From Streptomyces atratus (lineage in GTDB: Bacteria; Actinomycetota; Actinomycetes; Streptomycetales; Streptomycetaceae), in the NCBI RefSeq assembly GCF_014648655.1, contig NZ_BMRN01000054.1, positions 1 to 34,923 of the forward strand: 34,923 nt of DNA. The letters are read 5' to 3'. The position numbers were made by a program, and so were the translations under genes. How positions within the stretch are numbered: position 1 is the first letter of the stretch; each line of letters begins with the position of its first letter. Below, one piece after another: positions 16,119 through 24,147 of the stretch. The notes under the pieces are model-generated. The model was not told the DNA's origin and did not search any database. It was given only the letters and a program-made list of their open reading frames with translations.

Positions 16119-17447
16119 GTGACCACATCTGCCGAACTCGAAACGCCTACGGTGACGGTTTTGCCCGGTGCCGAAGCGACGACGACCCTGACCGTGCGCA
16201 ACGACGGCGACATCGTCGAGGCGTACACGCTCGAAGTGGTCGGCGACTGTGCCCCCTGGAGCACCGTCGAGCCGGCGCGCGTGTCCCTCTACCCGGGCAC
16301 CTCCGAGGTGGTGACCGTAAGGCTCGCGCCGCCCCGGTCCCACGAGGTCCGGGCCGGCGAGATGCCCCTGGGTGTCCGCGTTCTGCCCACGGAGCACCCC
16401 GAGTCGGTGGCGGTACCCGAGGCCACGGTGGTCGTCGGGCCCTTTCACGAGCTCAGGGCGGAGCTCGACCCGCGCCGACGCTCCGGCTGGCTGGGCGCCC
16501 GCTTCCGGACCTCGGTGCAGAACAGGGGGAACACCGCGGTCGACGTCGCCCTCACCGGCAAGCAGGCCGGGGAGGAACTCCGCCTGGCCTTCACCCCGGG
16601 CCAACGGCACCTGGAACCGGGCGAGTCCGCCGAGGTGGGCCTGCGGGTACGGGCCCGGAAACTGATCTGGTTCGGCAAGCCGGTCGCCTGGCCGTTCGAG
16701 GTCGAGGCCGCCGAGGGCACCGAACGGGACACCGGCAGTGAGCAGCCCGGCCGGCCAGAGGTGTTGCCCGGTGAGTTCGCGCAACTGCCGGTACTGCCCA
16801 GGTGGCTGCTGATCGTCCTGGCCGCGCTGCTCGCCCTGCTGCTCGCGTGGTTCGCGCTGGTCCGGCCCGCGGTGCGGAGCACCGCGAAGCAGGCGGCGCA
16901 CGAGGCCGCGCAGGAGAAGACGCCCCGTAACGGGCAACAGGGTTCGACAACGGCGGGCGGCACGGGCGATCCGGGCGGTGGCCAGGGGGAGAACGGGGGG
17001 CAGGGGGACGGTTCGGAGAAGCCGAACGCGTCCGCAGGCTCCGGTTCGGGCGGTTCCAGCTCGGGAACGGGCGGGGGCGCCGGGGGCACGCAGCAGAGCT
17101 CGGCGACGATCGATGTGCAGACCGGGTCCGGGGCGAAGAAGAAGGGGACGTACCAGGTCCCGAAGGGAAAGGTATTCGGTATCACGGACATCGTGGTGGC
17201 GAACTTCCAGGGCGACGAAGGTGTACTGACCATCTCCTTCGGCGAGCGAAAGATCACCACCATCGCTCTGGAGACCTTTCGCAACCAGGACTATCACTGG
17301 GTCACACCCATCCAGATTCAGGAGAACGACACGGTCACCGCGTCCGTCACCTGCGCCAAACCTGGCACGCCGGCGACCGGAACTCAGGCTTCCGAATGCC
17401 ACCAGGTACTCAATGTCAGCGGCGTGCTGAGCAATCTCGCACCGTAG
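16119..17447 (+). CDS. single-pass membrane protein with Ig-like domains, CIS-associated
   Basis: This 442-residue protein has two Ig-like (COG1470-type) domains at residues about 8-105 and 108-200. One transmembrane helix (about 228-250, LLIVLAALLALLLAWFALV) is followed by a Gly/Ser-rich linker (about 265-330) and a C-terminal beta-rich domain (about 330-442). No signal peptide precedes the Ig-like part, so it is probably cytoplasmic and the C-terminal domain external. The GTG start lacks a ribosome binding site and may be leaderless (TAACGT 6 nt upstream). It is first in the CIS plus arm. It may dock the particle to the membrane from inside and contact the wall outside; that role is inferred from topology and context only. 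Confidence 0.82.
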   Translation: MTTSAELETPTVTVLPGAEATTTLTVRNDGDIVEAYTLEVVGDCAPWSTVEPARVSLYPGTSEVVTVRLAPPRSHEVRAGEMPLGVRVLPTEHPESVAVPEATVVVGPFHELRAELDPRRRSGWLGARFRTSVQNRGNTAVDVALTGKQAGEELRLAFTPGQRHLEPGESAEVGLRVRARKLIWFGKPVAWPFEVEAAEGTERDTGSEQPGRPEVLPGEFAQLPVLPRWLLIVLAALLALLLAWFALVRPAVRSTAKQAAHEAAQEKTPRNGQQGSTTAGGTGDPGGGQGENGGQGDGSEKPNASAGSGSGGSSSGTGGGAGGTQQSSATIDVQTGSGAKKKGTYQVPKGKVFGITDIVVANFQGDEGVLTISFGERKITTIALETFRNQDYHWVTPIQIQENDTVTASVTCAKPGTPATGTQASECHQVLNVSGVLSNLAP

Positions 17448-17962
17448 ACACAAAGCGTCCGGCCTCCTTATTCCGCCCACAGGGACGAGAACAGCAGAAA
17501 TCCCGATCGACGGAAACCCGGCTCTCCGGTCTTTGGCAGTTTCCGTCTCCTGTGCACGTTAGAGGTGGTCCAGAGTGCCCGGGTTCCTGCGACATCGGCA
17601 GTGAGTGAGGAGATTCCGGCCACAGGCCCCTCGGGGAACGCCGCCACGGTGGGGCGGTCAAGGACCGGATTCGGTCAGTGGATCCCGATCGGATGGTCGA
17701 GGCCCGAATTCTGGCTGATTTCCGTCGAGTCCCCTGCCGGCGGACGTCTTCCTTAATTCCGGAGTCCACCTTGCTGTCACGCGACCGAACCGGGTAATGA
17801 GGCGACCGCCGAGCCCGGTCCGCAAAGGGAAGCATTTCCTGTCCCACGGGTGCCTGAGAAGGCAGCACCCTTGCCCCGTGTCCAGGACTTTGAGACCTAC
17901 TGTCCGTCACAGTCGCCGAGGAAGACTCGGCGGTGAACGAATGACCACGCGAAGGAGCGAGC
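17448..17962. promoter_or_regulatory. leader region upstream of the sheath gene
   Basis: These 515 bases precede the structural operon. They include a perfect 7-bp inverted repeat with a 5-nt loop (cgccgag at 17914-17920, ctcggcg at 17926-17932) about 30 nt before the sheath ATG. A short CCGG-ctct-CCGG hairpin near 17522 may end the preceding transcript. No credible gene was seen. The length suggests that the structural genes have their own promoter. Confidence 0.45.
17914..17932 (+). repeat. inverted repeat in sheath leader
   Basis: The arms CGCCGAG and CTCGGCG are perfect, with loop gaaga. The element ends 30 nt before the sheath start codon and 16 nt before its ribosome binding site, so it could be a regulator operator or an RNA hairpin affecting translation. 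Confidence 0.4.
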
Positions 17963-19492
17963 ATGCCGTCGTACCTCACCCCAGGTGTTTACGTGGAGGA
18001 GGTGCAGTCCGGAGCGCGGCCCATCGAGGGAGTCGGCACCGCGGTCGCAGCCTTCGTCGGTTTCGCGGAGTCCGGCCCTTTCCACCAGCCGACGCTTGTG
18101 ACGAACTGGGACCAGTACGTCCAGACCTTCGGGACCTTCACCGCCGACACGTACCTGACCCCTGCGGTCTACGGCTACTTCGCCAACGGTGGCGGCGCCG
18201 CCTACATCGTGCGCATCGGCGGTCCCGCGCAGGACCCGGCGCGGAAATCCGCGTCCGACACGTCACCGTCCGCCGCCATCGGAGGGTTCCTGATCTCCGC
18301 ACGGCCCGGTACGAGCGGAGACCTCTCCGTCGAGGTCACCGATGCCGAGGGCGAGAACCCTGCGGAGGACCGGTTCCGGCTGCTGGTGCGGCAGGCCGGC
18401 AAGGTGGTGGAGACCCACGATGTCTCCACCCGCAAGAACGTCAAGGGCTATCTCGTCACCCAGGCTCGCCAGTCCAAGCTCATCGAGGTCACCGAGCAGC
18501 CCGGCGCGACCCAGACCCGCCCCGAGAACCAGAGCCTCTCCCTCGCGCCCACCGCTGCCGCCCCCGGAGCCGGCGTCGCACGGATCGACCCGGCCGAGTA
18601 CGTCGGCGACGCCGCCGCCCGCACGGGGTTCGCGGGCCTCGAAGCGATCGACGAGATCACCATGGTCGCCGTTCCGGACCTGATGAGCGCCTACCAGCGC
18701 GGGGACATCGACGCCGAGGGCGTCAAGGCCGTCCAACTGGCGGTGATTTCGCACTGCGAGCAGATGGGCGACCGGGTCGCCGTCCTGGACACCCCGCCGG
18801 GCATGAACGCCCAGCGCGTCCGTACCTGGCGCAACGACGACGCCGGATACGACTCGCGCTACGCGACCGTGTACTACCCGTGGCTCAAGGTCTTCGACCC
18901 GGCGACCGGCCAGAACTCCCTGGTGCCGCCGAGCGGTCACGTCGCCGGCGTCTGGGCGCGCAGCGACGGCGAGCGCGGGGTGCACAAGGCCCCCGCCAAC
19001 GAGGTCATCCGCGGTGCGCTGGACCTGGAGATCCGCCTCAGCAAGGGCGAGCAGGACCTGCTCAACCCGATCGGTGTCAACTGCGTGCGTGCCTTCCCCG
19101 GTCGCGGCATCCGGATCTGGGGCGCGCGCACCCTCTCGTCCGACCCGGCCTGGCGCTACCTCAACGTACGCCGCCTCTTCAACTACCTGGAGGAGTCGAT
19201 CCTCCTGGGCACCCAGTGGGTGGTGTTCGAGCCGAACGACGACCGCCTGTGGTCGAGCATCCGGCGCAACGTCACCGCCTTCCTCACCGAGGAGTGGCGC
19301 CGGGGCGCCCTCTTCGGCCGCACGGCCGAGGAAGCGTTCTACGTGAAGTGCGACCGCGACAACAATCCGCAGGAGTCGATCGACCTCGGCCAGGTCGTGT
19401 GCGAGATCGGCGTGGCTCCGGTGAAGCCCGCGGAGTTCGTGGTCTTCCGCCTCGCGCAGTTCTCCGACAGCACCAGCCTCGTCAACGAGTGA
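17963..19492 (+). CDS. cis2: CIS contractile sheath protein
   Basis: This 509-residue protein begins MPSYLTPGVYVEEV, the hallmark of phage/CIS tail sheaths. It continues with AVAAFVGFAESGPF, YFANGGGAAYIVRIG, the conserved core NPIGVNCVRAFPGRGIRIWG, and a C-terminal domain with SSIRRNVTAFLTEEWRRGAL. The segment about 95-210 is the variable surface domain inserted between core strands. Sheath subunits stack as a helical tube around the inner tube and contract to drive it forward. The start has AAGGAG 6-7 nt upstream. It is the first structural gene of the plus arm, followed by the tube gene after 39 nt. Only one sheath gene is present, unlike Afp and PVC, which have three. Confidence 0.97.
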   Translation: MPSYLTPGVYVEEVQSGARPIEGVGTAVAAFVGFAESGPFHQPTLVTNWDQYVQTFGTFTADTYLTPAVYGYFANGGGAAYIVRIGGPAQDPARKSASDTSPSAAIGGFLISARPGTSGDLSVEVTDAEGENPAEDRFRLLVRQAGKVVETHDVSTRKNVKGYLVTQARQSKLIEVTEQPGATQTRPENQSLSLAPTAAAPGAGVARIDPAEYVGDAAARTGFAGLEAIDEITMVAVPDLMSAYQRGDIDAEGVKAVQLAVISHCEQMGDRVAVLDTPPGMNAQRVRTWRNDDAGYDSRYATVYYPWLKVFDPATGQNSLVPPSGHVAGVWARSDGERGVHKAPANEVIRGALDLEIRLSKGEQDLLNPIGVNCVRAFPGRGIRIWGARTLSSDPAWRYLNVRRLFNYLEESILLGTQWVVFEPNDDRLWSSIRRNVTAFLTEEWRRGALFGRTAEEAFYVKCDRDNNPQESIDLGQVVCEIGVAPVKPAEFVVFRLAQFSDSTSLVNE

Positions 19493-19531
19493 CCCAGCAG
19501 GGTCCGCAAACGGAACAGGTGACACAAAGTC

Positions 19532-19972
19532 ATGGCAGAGGGCGACGCTCTTTCCACCCACGTCTTCGGCGTGCAGCTCGGCGGCTATCTCGTCGAGTCG
19601 ATCCAAGAGATCAGCGGCATGACCGTCGAGGAGGAAGTCGTCGAGGTCCGTCAGGTGACCGCCGAGGGCAAGCAGATCATCCGCAAGCAGCCCGGCGCCC
19701 GTCAGGCGGGCGAGGTGACGATCACTCGCGGACTCGACAAAAGCAGCGAGTTCACCAACTGGATCAAGGAGACACTCAACAACGGGGCTGTCGACACCGC
19801 GCGCCAGAACCTGACCATCGAGATCAAGGACTCGAAGGGTGAGACGGTCCGGCGCATCCAGTTGATGCAAGGGTGGGCCAGCAAGTGGGAGGGGCCCTCG
19901 CTGAAGGCCGGCGAATCCAGTGCCGCCACCGAGACGGTGACCATCACCTTCGAGGAGATCGTGGTCGAATGA
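19532..19972 (+). CDS. cis1a: CIS inner tube protein (gp19/Hcp-like)
   Basis: This 146-residue protein is of the phage tail tube (gp19/Hcp) superfamily: FGVQLGGYLVESIQEISGM at the start, a central RQPGARQAGEVTITRGL strand pair, and a C-terminal WEGPSLKAGESSAATETVTI segment. Hexamers of this fold stack as the inner tube within the sheath. A second tube protein is encoded at 23662-24087. The ribosome binding site is weak (ACAGG about 13 nt upstream). Its stop overlaps the next gene as ATGA. Confidence 0.95.
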   Translation: MAEGDALSTHVFGVQLGGYLVESIQEISGMTVEEEVVEVRQVTAEGKQIIRKQPGARQAGEVTITRGLDKSSEFTNWIKETLNNGAVDTARQNLTIEIKDSKGETVRRIQLMQGWASKWEGPSLKAGESSAATETVTITFEEIVVE

Positions 19973-20475
19973 GGCGCAGGACCGTTACGTCGGGCGGGCT
20001 CGACGAAGTCCTCGACGGCCTCGCGTCCGCTCCGCCCGCCGCACGCGAGGAGGCTCCCGCGCCGTCTTCGGCCCGGGACCGGGACCTTGACCGGGACCAG
20101 CAGGAGCTGCGTTCGGAGTTCGAGTTCGAACTCCCGCGCGGTTACGTCGACGACGAGGGCCATGTCCACCGGCGCGGCTCGATGCGGCTCGCGACGGCAC
20201 GGGACGAGCTGCGCCCGCAGATCGACCTGCGGGTGAAGGAGAACCCGGCGTACCTGTCCGTGGTGCTGCTGAGCCAGGTGATCACCCAGCTCGGCACCAT
20301 CACCGATGTGCATGCCGGGGTCGTCGAGCGGATGTACGCGACGGATGTGGCGTTCCTCCAGGACTTCTACCGCCGGATCAACAGCGAGGGCCACACACAC
20401 GCCGCGGTGACCTGCCCGCTGTGCCACGGGTCGTTCGAGGTGGACCTCTCGGGTGGGCGCCTGGGGGAATCGTGA
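19969..20475 (+). CDS. CIS accessory protein with a CxxC-H motif
   Basis: This 168-residue protein has a charged disordered N-terminus (about 1-60), a folded core (RGYVDDEGHVHRRGSMRLATA, VIRPQ-like strands, YLSVVLLSQVITQLGTITDV) and a C-terminal HTHAAVTCPLCHGSFEVDL, which could bind a metal. It is encoded between tube and tape-measure genes, where phages place tail assembly chaperones. ATG 19969 overlaps the tube stop. I recognise the position and general type from actinobacterial CIS loci but cannot name a family. A role in loading tube on the tape measure is inferred. Confidence 0.8.
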   Translation: MRRRTVTSGGLDEVLDGLASAPPAAREEAPAPSSARDRDLDRDQQELRSEFEFELPRGYVDDEGHVHRRGSMRLATARDELRPQIDLRVKENPAYLSVVLLSQVITQLGTITDVHAGVVERMYATDVAFLQDFYRRINSEGHTHAAVTCPLCHGSFEVDLSGGRLGES

Positions 20476-20630
20476 CGTACGCGCTTCCCCGATTGCGGGA
20501 GGAGATCGCGTACGTCGCCTACCACTTCCATTGGCAGCGAGAGGAAATTCTCGACCTCACCCACGCCGAGCGTCAGGAGTGGGTGCGGGAGATAGCGCGG
20601 ATCAACACCCGCGTCAACGAAGGCGGGTGA
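20472..20630 (+). CDS. DUF6760-like small CIS protein
   Basis: This 52-residue protein begins at a GTG that overlaps the preceding stop (GTGA). Its sequence LREEIAYVAYHFHWQREEIL then LTHAERQEWVREIARIN is amphipathic helical with conserved aromatic residues and resembles DUF6760-like proteins of tail loci. Phage tails often encode a second small assembly chaperone here, sometimes by frameshifting. In this case the two ORFs overlap by 4 nt instead. A chaperone role is inferred. Confidence 0.75.
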   Translation: MTYALPRLREEIAYVAYHFHWQREEILDLTHAERQEWVREIARINTRVNEGG

Positions 20631-20634
20631 TCGT

Positions 20635-23598
20635 GTGGGGTTCGGAAACTGGTTCCGCCGAGGCGGCCGGCAGCAGCCCGGAGCGCCCTCCCCGGGCGGG
20701 ACCGGAGCAGACACCGGGTGCAGCCCGGAACCGGAAGCCGACCGGAGCGACAGCGGGGCCGATCAGCGGGACAACCGCTGGGACGACGGCTGGGACGGCG
20801 GCTGGCGGCAGGTCGCACCGCCGACGGTGACCGTCGCCCGGTCCTCGATCGGGGTGAGCGACGGACTGCGGTTCAGGTCCGGCCTCGCCTCGTGGCAGAA
20901 CCTCTCGTTCGGGAGCGAACTCGGCCATGCCGTACTGCCGTCCGCGCCGGTGGGCCTCATCCACGGCGTCGCCCGTCCGGGTGGCGCGCGATCCGCGGAT
21001 CCTGGTGGACCACTGCTGCTGCGTGCCGCCCGGACCGCAGCGGACGGGGACACGGATCCTGCGGTGGGCCCGACACCTGCCACGGCGGGCAACGTGACCG
21101 GCAGCGGCAGGGCCGGCGGGAAACCGGCCCCTTCAACCGTCCAGCGGTCGAGCGGTGCGACGTCACCTCGCTCCTCGTCCCCCCGCTCCTCCGGGAGCTG
21201 GGCACGTGGGCGGCAGACCGGCGGGGACGGCGCAACCACTCCGGAAGCCAGGGCAGGGGCGGCCCCGGCGAAGAGCACGGCGTCGGCCGCGGTTCAGGGA
21301 CCGGCTTCGGGCCAGGCCACCGCACCGGCCTCGCAGCATTCCGCGAACACCGCACCGGCACCGGTTTCGCTCCAACGGGCCCGGCCCGCCGCCGTACGTC
21401 CGCGGCGGACCGCCCCGCCCCTGATCGTTGCCCGCCGTCCGGCGATGGCACTGCGGCACATCGCCGGGATCCCGCCGGCCACGGCCTCCGCACCGGCCAC
21501 GCCTGTCACCACCACCACCGCCGTGCAGCAGGGCGCTTCGCAGCAGACCGCGCCCGCCCCGCCGGGCGGCTCCGGCCGAGCGGCTCCCGCTGCCCCGCCG
21601 GAAACCGCACCGACACCGGACCGCACCAGCGACCGTCCCACCATCGCGACGGTGCGCCCCGCCCTGGGCAAGCCGCTGCGGGAACTGCCCACCGGGGCCG
21701 TACCCTCCGACGCGGCAGCGCGGAGCGGGGTCGTACCGTCCGCCCCGGCAGGGCAACAAGCAGCGGGCATGCCCGTGCTCCAACTCCAGGCACCGGACGC
21801 GGCAACCCCTGCGGTGACCGCGCCTTCGCCGGAGGCGACGAAGCCGTCGGTGCGTCAGCCGCCGTCCCCGGAGGCTCGGTCGCGGGCAGCTCGGTCCCCG
21901 GAGGCACGGTCCCCGCAGCCGACACAGCCCGACGGACCCGGCTCACAGGCTCGTACCCGCGGCGGGATCGGTGCCCCCCTCGCCTCGCTTCCGTCGACGG
22001 CCAGGCTTCGGAACGACGCACCGCTGCTCGGTGACCGCCGTCGGGCACAGCCGGGAAGCACGGGCCCTCGGCAGGGCACGACGTCGGCGGGAGAGCCTGG
22101 GGCGCCCCCGACCTCCGCACCGGCCGAGCCGACGTCGAAGCCCCCGAACGCGCCCTCCGAGATGCCGGTGCGCTCGTCCCCCGTGCCTGCTCGACCCGGC
22201 GCGTCCGCCCCGGAACCTGCGGCTGTCCAGCGCGCGGTGGACACCAGGCGTACGAGCACGTCCATCTCCACCCCTTCCCCTTCTGCTCCCGCTGCGCCGG
22301 TACGTGTCCGGAGGATCACCCCGGAGCGGGAGAAGGGACGGGCATCGGGGCCTGCCACCGGCGCCGAAGGGCCGACGCCCGCCGTCCAGCGGTCGCGGGC
22401 CCTGCTCGCGGGCGGGGACCTGCACGTGAACACCGGCGCCGGCGAGGGCTTTTCGGCACCGACGACGGGCAGCACAGCCCGGCCGGTCGTGGCAGCCACC
22501 TGGCGTCGCGATGTACAGGAGCCGGGGCCTGATGCACCGTCACCGAGGCGCGGGAGCACGCGGACCGGGGAGCACCGGACGCCGACGGATGCGGCACCCC
22601 GGCAGGCAGCTCCTCGCCCGCGCACCCGCCCCGCCGAACCCGCTTCCCCGCACCGGCCCCGTGCGACGGCCCCGGGGACGGCGCCCGGTGGGACGACACA
22701 CAGTGGGATGGTGCCCGGTGGTACCGCCCGACGCCCCGTGCCCGGGAGCACGTCGCCCGGCACCGTCCGGAGCGGGACGCCCTCGGGCCGAACGCCCGTC
22801 GGCGATCCCGGTCGCGTTACCGGGGCCGGGGCCGAGCGGACGGGTCGCGTTACCGGGGCCGGGACCGAGCGGACGGGTCACGGACCGGCGGTCGGCGGTT
22901 CCCTCCTGCGGCTTGTGCAGCGTTCGCTGCGCGGCGGCGCGGTAACGCAGCCGTCCCGGCCTGACGCGCACCCGCCGGAGCAGGAGCCTGTGGAGCCACG
23001 CTCTGCCCGCCGGCCCGGACCGCCGTCCCCGGCACCACGACGCGCACCTGCCACCCCGTCCGCGGCCCCTTCCACCCCCTCCACCCCGTCCGTGCCGTCC
23101 GCCGCTCAGCCCATTCCGGTCGTGCGCCCGCATCCGCCCGTACCGGACCATCCGGGAGCGGCTGCCGTGCCCGTACAGCGGATGGCGCTTCCGGTGGTGC
23201 CCGAATCCGCCGCTCCCGCGACCACCGGACCGACGACCGGAGCCGGTGCTCCTCTCACCGGACCGCCGAGTCTTTCGGTGCGGGTTCCGCAACGCGCACC
23301 CGCTCCGGCTGCCGGAGCCGGGGCCCTTGCGGCCGAGGTGCTTCAGCGCGCGGCGGCCGACGCCGGAATCACCGGTGTTCCGGTGCGGGCGGCCCCGGTG
23401 AAGCCCGCCGAGCCGTCGGGAAGGACCGGGTCGGCCGCCTCCGCCACCGCGGACCCCCCTCCGGTCACGAACCGGGTCACCGGGGCGGACATCGAGGAAC
23501 TGGCCCGTCGTCTGCTCGACCCGGTGAGCCGACTGATCCGTGCGGACATGCGCAGAGGGCGGGAGCGTACCGGACGGTTGTACGACGGCCGCCGCTGA
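20635..23598 (+). CDS. long disordered CIS protein, candidate tape measure or cargo scaffold
   Basis: This 987-residue protein is dominated by Pro, Ala, Thr, Ser, Arg and Gly and is predicted by eye to be disordered from about residue 10 to 930. Short aliphatic-Gln-Arg motifs recur (STVQRSS, VSLQRAR, AVQRAVD, AVQRSRA, LVQRSLR, PVQRMAL, VPQRAPA, VLQRAAA). An 11-residue duplication RVTGAGAERTG occurs near 726-747. The C-terminal 45 residues form a likely helix pair (TGADIEELARRLLDPVSRLI, then RRGRERTGRLYDGRR) that I recognise as recurrent in actinobacterial CIS proteins of this position. The GTG start lies 4 nt past the previous stop. The tape measure sets tube length in phage tails; a candidate related to tape measures has been reported as an effector in a Streptomyces CIS. 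Position supports that role here, but sequence alone does not prove it. Confidence 0.72.
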   Translation: MGFGNWFRRGGRQQPGAPSPGGTGADTGCSPEPEADRSDSGADQRDNRWDDGWDGGWRQVAPPTVTVARSSIGVSDGLRFRSGLASWQNLSFGSELGHAVLPSAPVGLIHGVARPGGARSADPGGPLLLRAARTAADGDTDPAVGPTPATAGNVTGSGRAGGKPAPSTVQRSSGATSPRSSSPRSSGSWARGRQTGGDGATTPEARAGAAPAKSTASAAVQGPASGQATAPASQHSANTAPAPVSLQRARPAAVRPRRTAPPLIVARRPAMALRHIAGIPPATASAPATPVTTTTAVQQGASQQTAPAPPGGSGRAAPAAPPETAPTPDRTSDRPTIATVRPALGKPLRELPTGAVPSDAAARSGVVPSAPAGQQAAGMPVLQLQAPDAATPAVTAPSPEATKPSVRQPPSPEARSRAARSPEARSPQPTQPDGPGSQARTRGGIGAPLASLPSTARLRNDAPLLGDRRRAQPGSTGPRQGTTSAGEPGAPPTSAPAEPTSKPPNAPSEMPVRSSPVPARPGASAPEPAAVQRAVDTRRTSTSISTPSPSAPAAPVRVRRITPEREKGRASGPATGAEGPTPAVQRSRALLAGGDLHVNTGAGEGFSAPTTGSTARPVVAATWRRDVQEPGPDAPSPRRGSTRTGEHRTPTDAAPRQAAPRPRTRPAEPASPHRPRATAPGTAPGGTTHSGMVPGGTARRPVPGSTSPGTVRSGTPSGRTPVGDPGRVTGAGAERTGRVTGAGTERTGHGPAVGGSLLRLVQRSLRGGAVTQPSRPDAHPPEQEPVEPRSARRPGPPSPAPRRAPATPSAAPSTPSTPSVPSAAQPIPVVRPHPPVPDHPGAAAVPVQRMALPVVPESAAPATTGPTTGAGAPLTGPPSLSVRVPQRAPAPAAGAGALAAEVLQRAAADAGITGVPVRAAPVKPAEPSGRTGSAASATADPPPVTNRVTGADIEELARRLLDPVSRLIRADMRRGRERTGRLYDGRR
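22811..22876 (+). repeat. 33-nt tandem duplication inside tape-measure candidate
   Basis: Two near-identical 33-nt units (starting near 22811 and 22844, one difference seen) encode RVTGAGAERTG and RVTGAGTERTG. The period is a multiple of three, so the frame is kept. It looks like a recent in-frame expansion in low-complexity coding sequence. Confidence 0.75.
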
Positions 23599-23661
23599 CG
23601 ACGGCCTGAACGGCCGGACACGGCACGGAACTTGGGAAACAGCAGAGAAGAAGAGAAGCAC

Positions 23662-24087
23662 ATGACGGACAACATCTTCGCGACGAGTGTGTTCTTCAAG
23701 CTCGTCATCGGAGGCAGCGATCTGGGGGCCTTCCACACCTGCTCGGGCCTGGGCGCCGAGGTGGAGATGGAGCAGTACGCCGAGGGTGGCAACAACGGCT
23801 TCACCTGGCAGCTGCCGGGGCGGATCACCTGGACCAACATCACACTGACCCGCCCCGTCACCGCCGACACGCTCAAGATCGCACGGTGGCTGAACGAGAC
23901 GATCCAGCGGGTCGAGCCCAAGGACGGCGAGATAGTCGCGCTCCGTCCGGACCTCGGCCGCATCATCAGCTGGCAGGTGCACGGCATCGTGCCGGTCCGC
24001 TGGCAGGGTCCTTCCTTCGACCCCGCCAACTCCCAGGCGGCCATCGAGACGCTGGAGATCGCGCACGAGGGCCTGGAGCCTTCCTGA
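23662..24087 (+). CDS. cis1b: second CIS tube protein (gp19/Hcp-like, tube initiator)
   Basis: This 141-residue tube-fold protein has SVFFKLVIGGSDLGAFHTCSGL at the start and the WQLPGRITWTNITLTRPVT core. In Afp/PVC, the equivalent (Afp5-like) protein forms the first tube ring joining the baseplate hub. Its location just before the LysM and spike genes fits that role. ATG 23662 is chosen over an in-frame TTG at 23632 because the tube fold begins right after it and it has a purine-rich AGAGAAG stretch upstream. Confidence 0.93.
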   Translation: MTDNIFATSVFFKLVIGGSDLGAFHTCSGLGAEVEMEQYAEGGNNGFTWQLPGRITWTNITLTRPVTADTLKIARWLNETIQRVEPKDGEIVALRPDLGRIISWQVHGIVPVRWQGPSFDPANSQAAIETLEIAHEGLEPS

Positions 24088-24147
24088 TGAACCGTCATAC
24101 CCCTTAGCAGATACAGGTAGCAGAGAAGATCGGGAAGGAGGAGCGCA

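Noticed and set aside
18263..19870. 535-residue minus-strand open frame
   Set aside because: Antisense to the sheath and tube genes, whose families are certain.
20717..23500. Repeat-like low-complexity pattern as a possible CRISPR or satellite array
   Set aside because: The pattern is Pro/Ala/Thr codon bias in one long open frame; there are no regular repeat-spacer units.
23632..23661. TTG start 10 codons upstream of the second tube protein
   Set aside because: The added residues (GNSREEEKH) have no counterpart in the tube fold and lie over the purine-rich ribosome binding region of ATG 23662.
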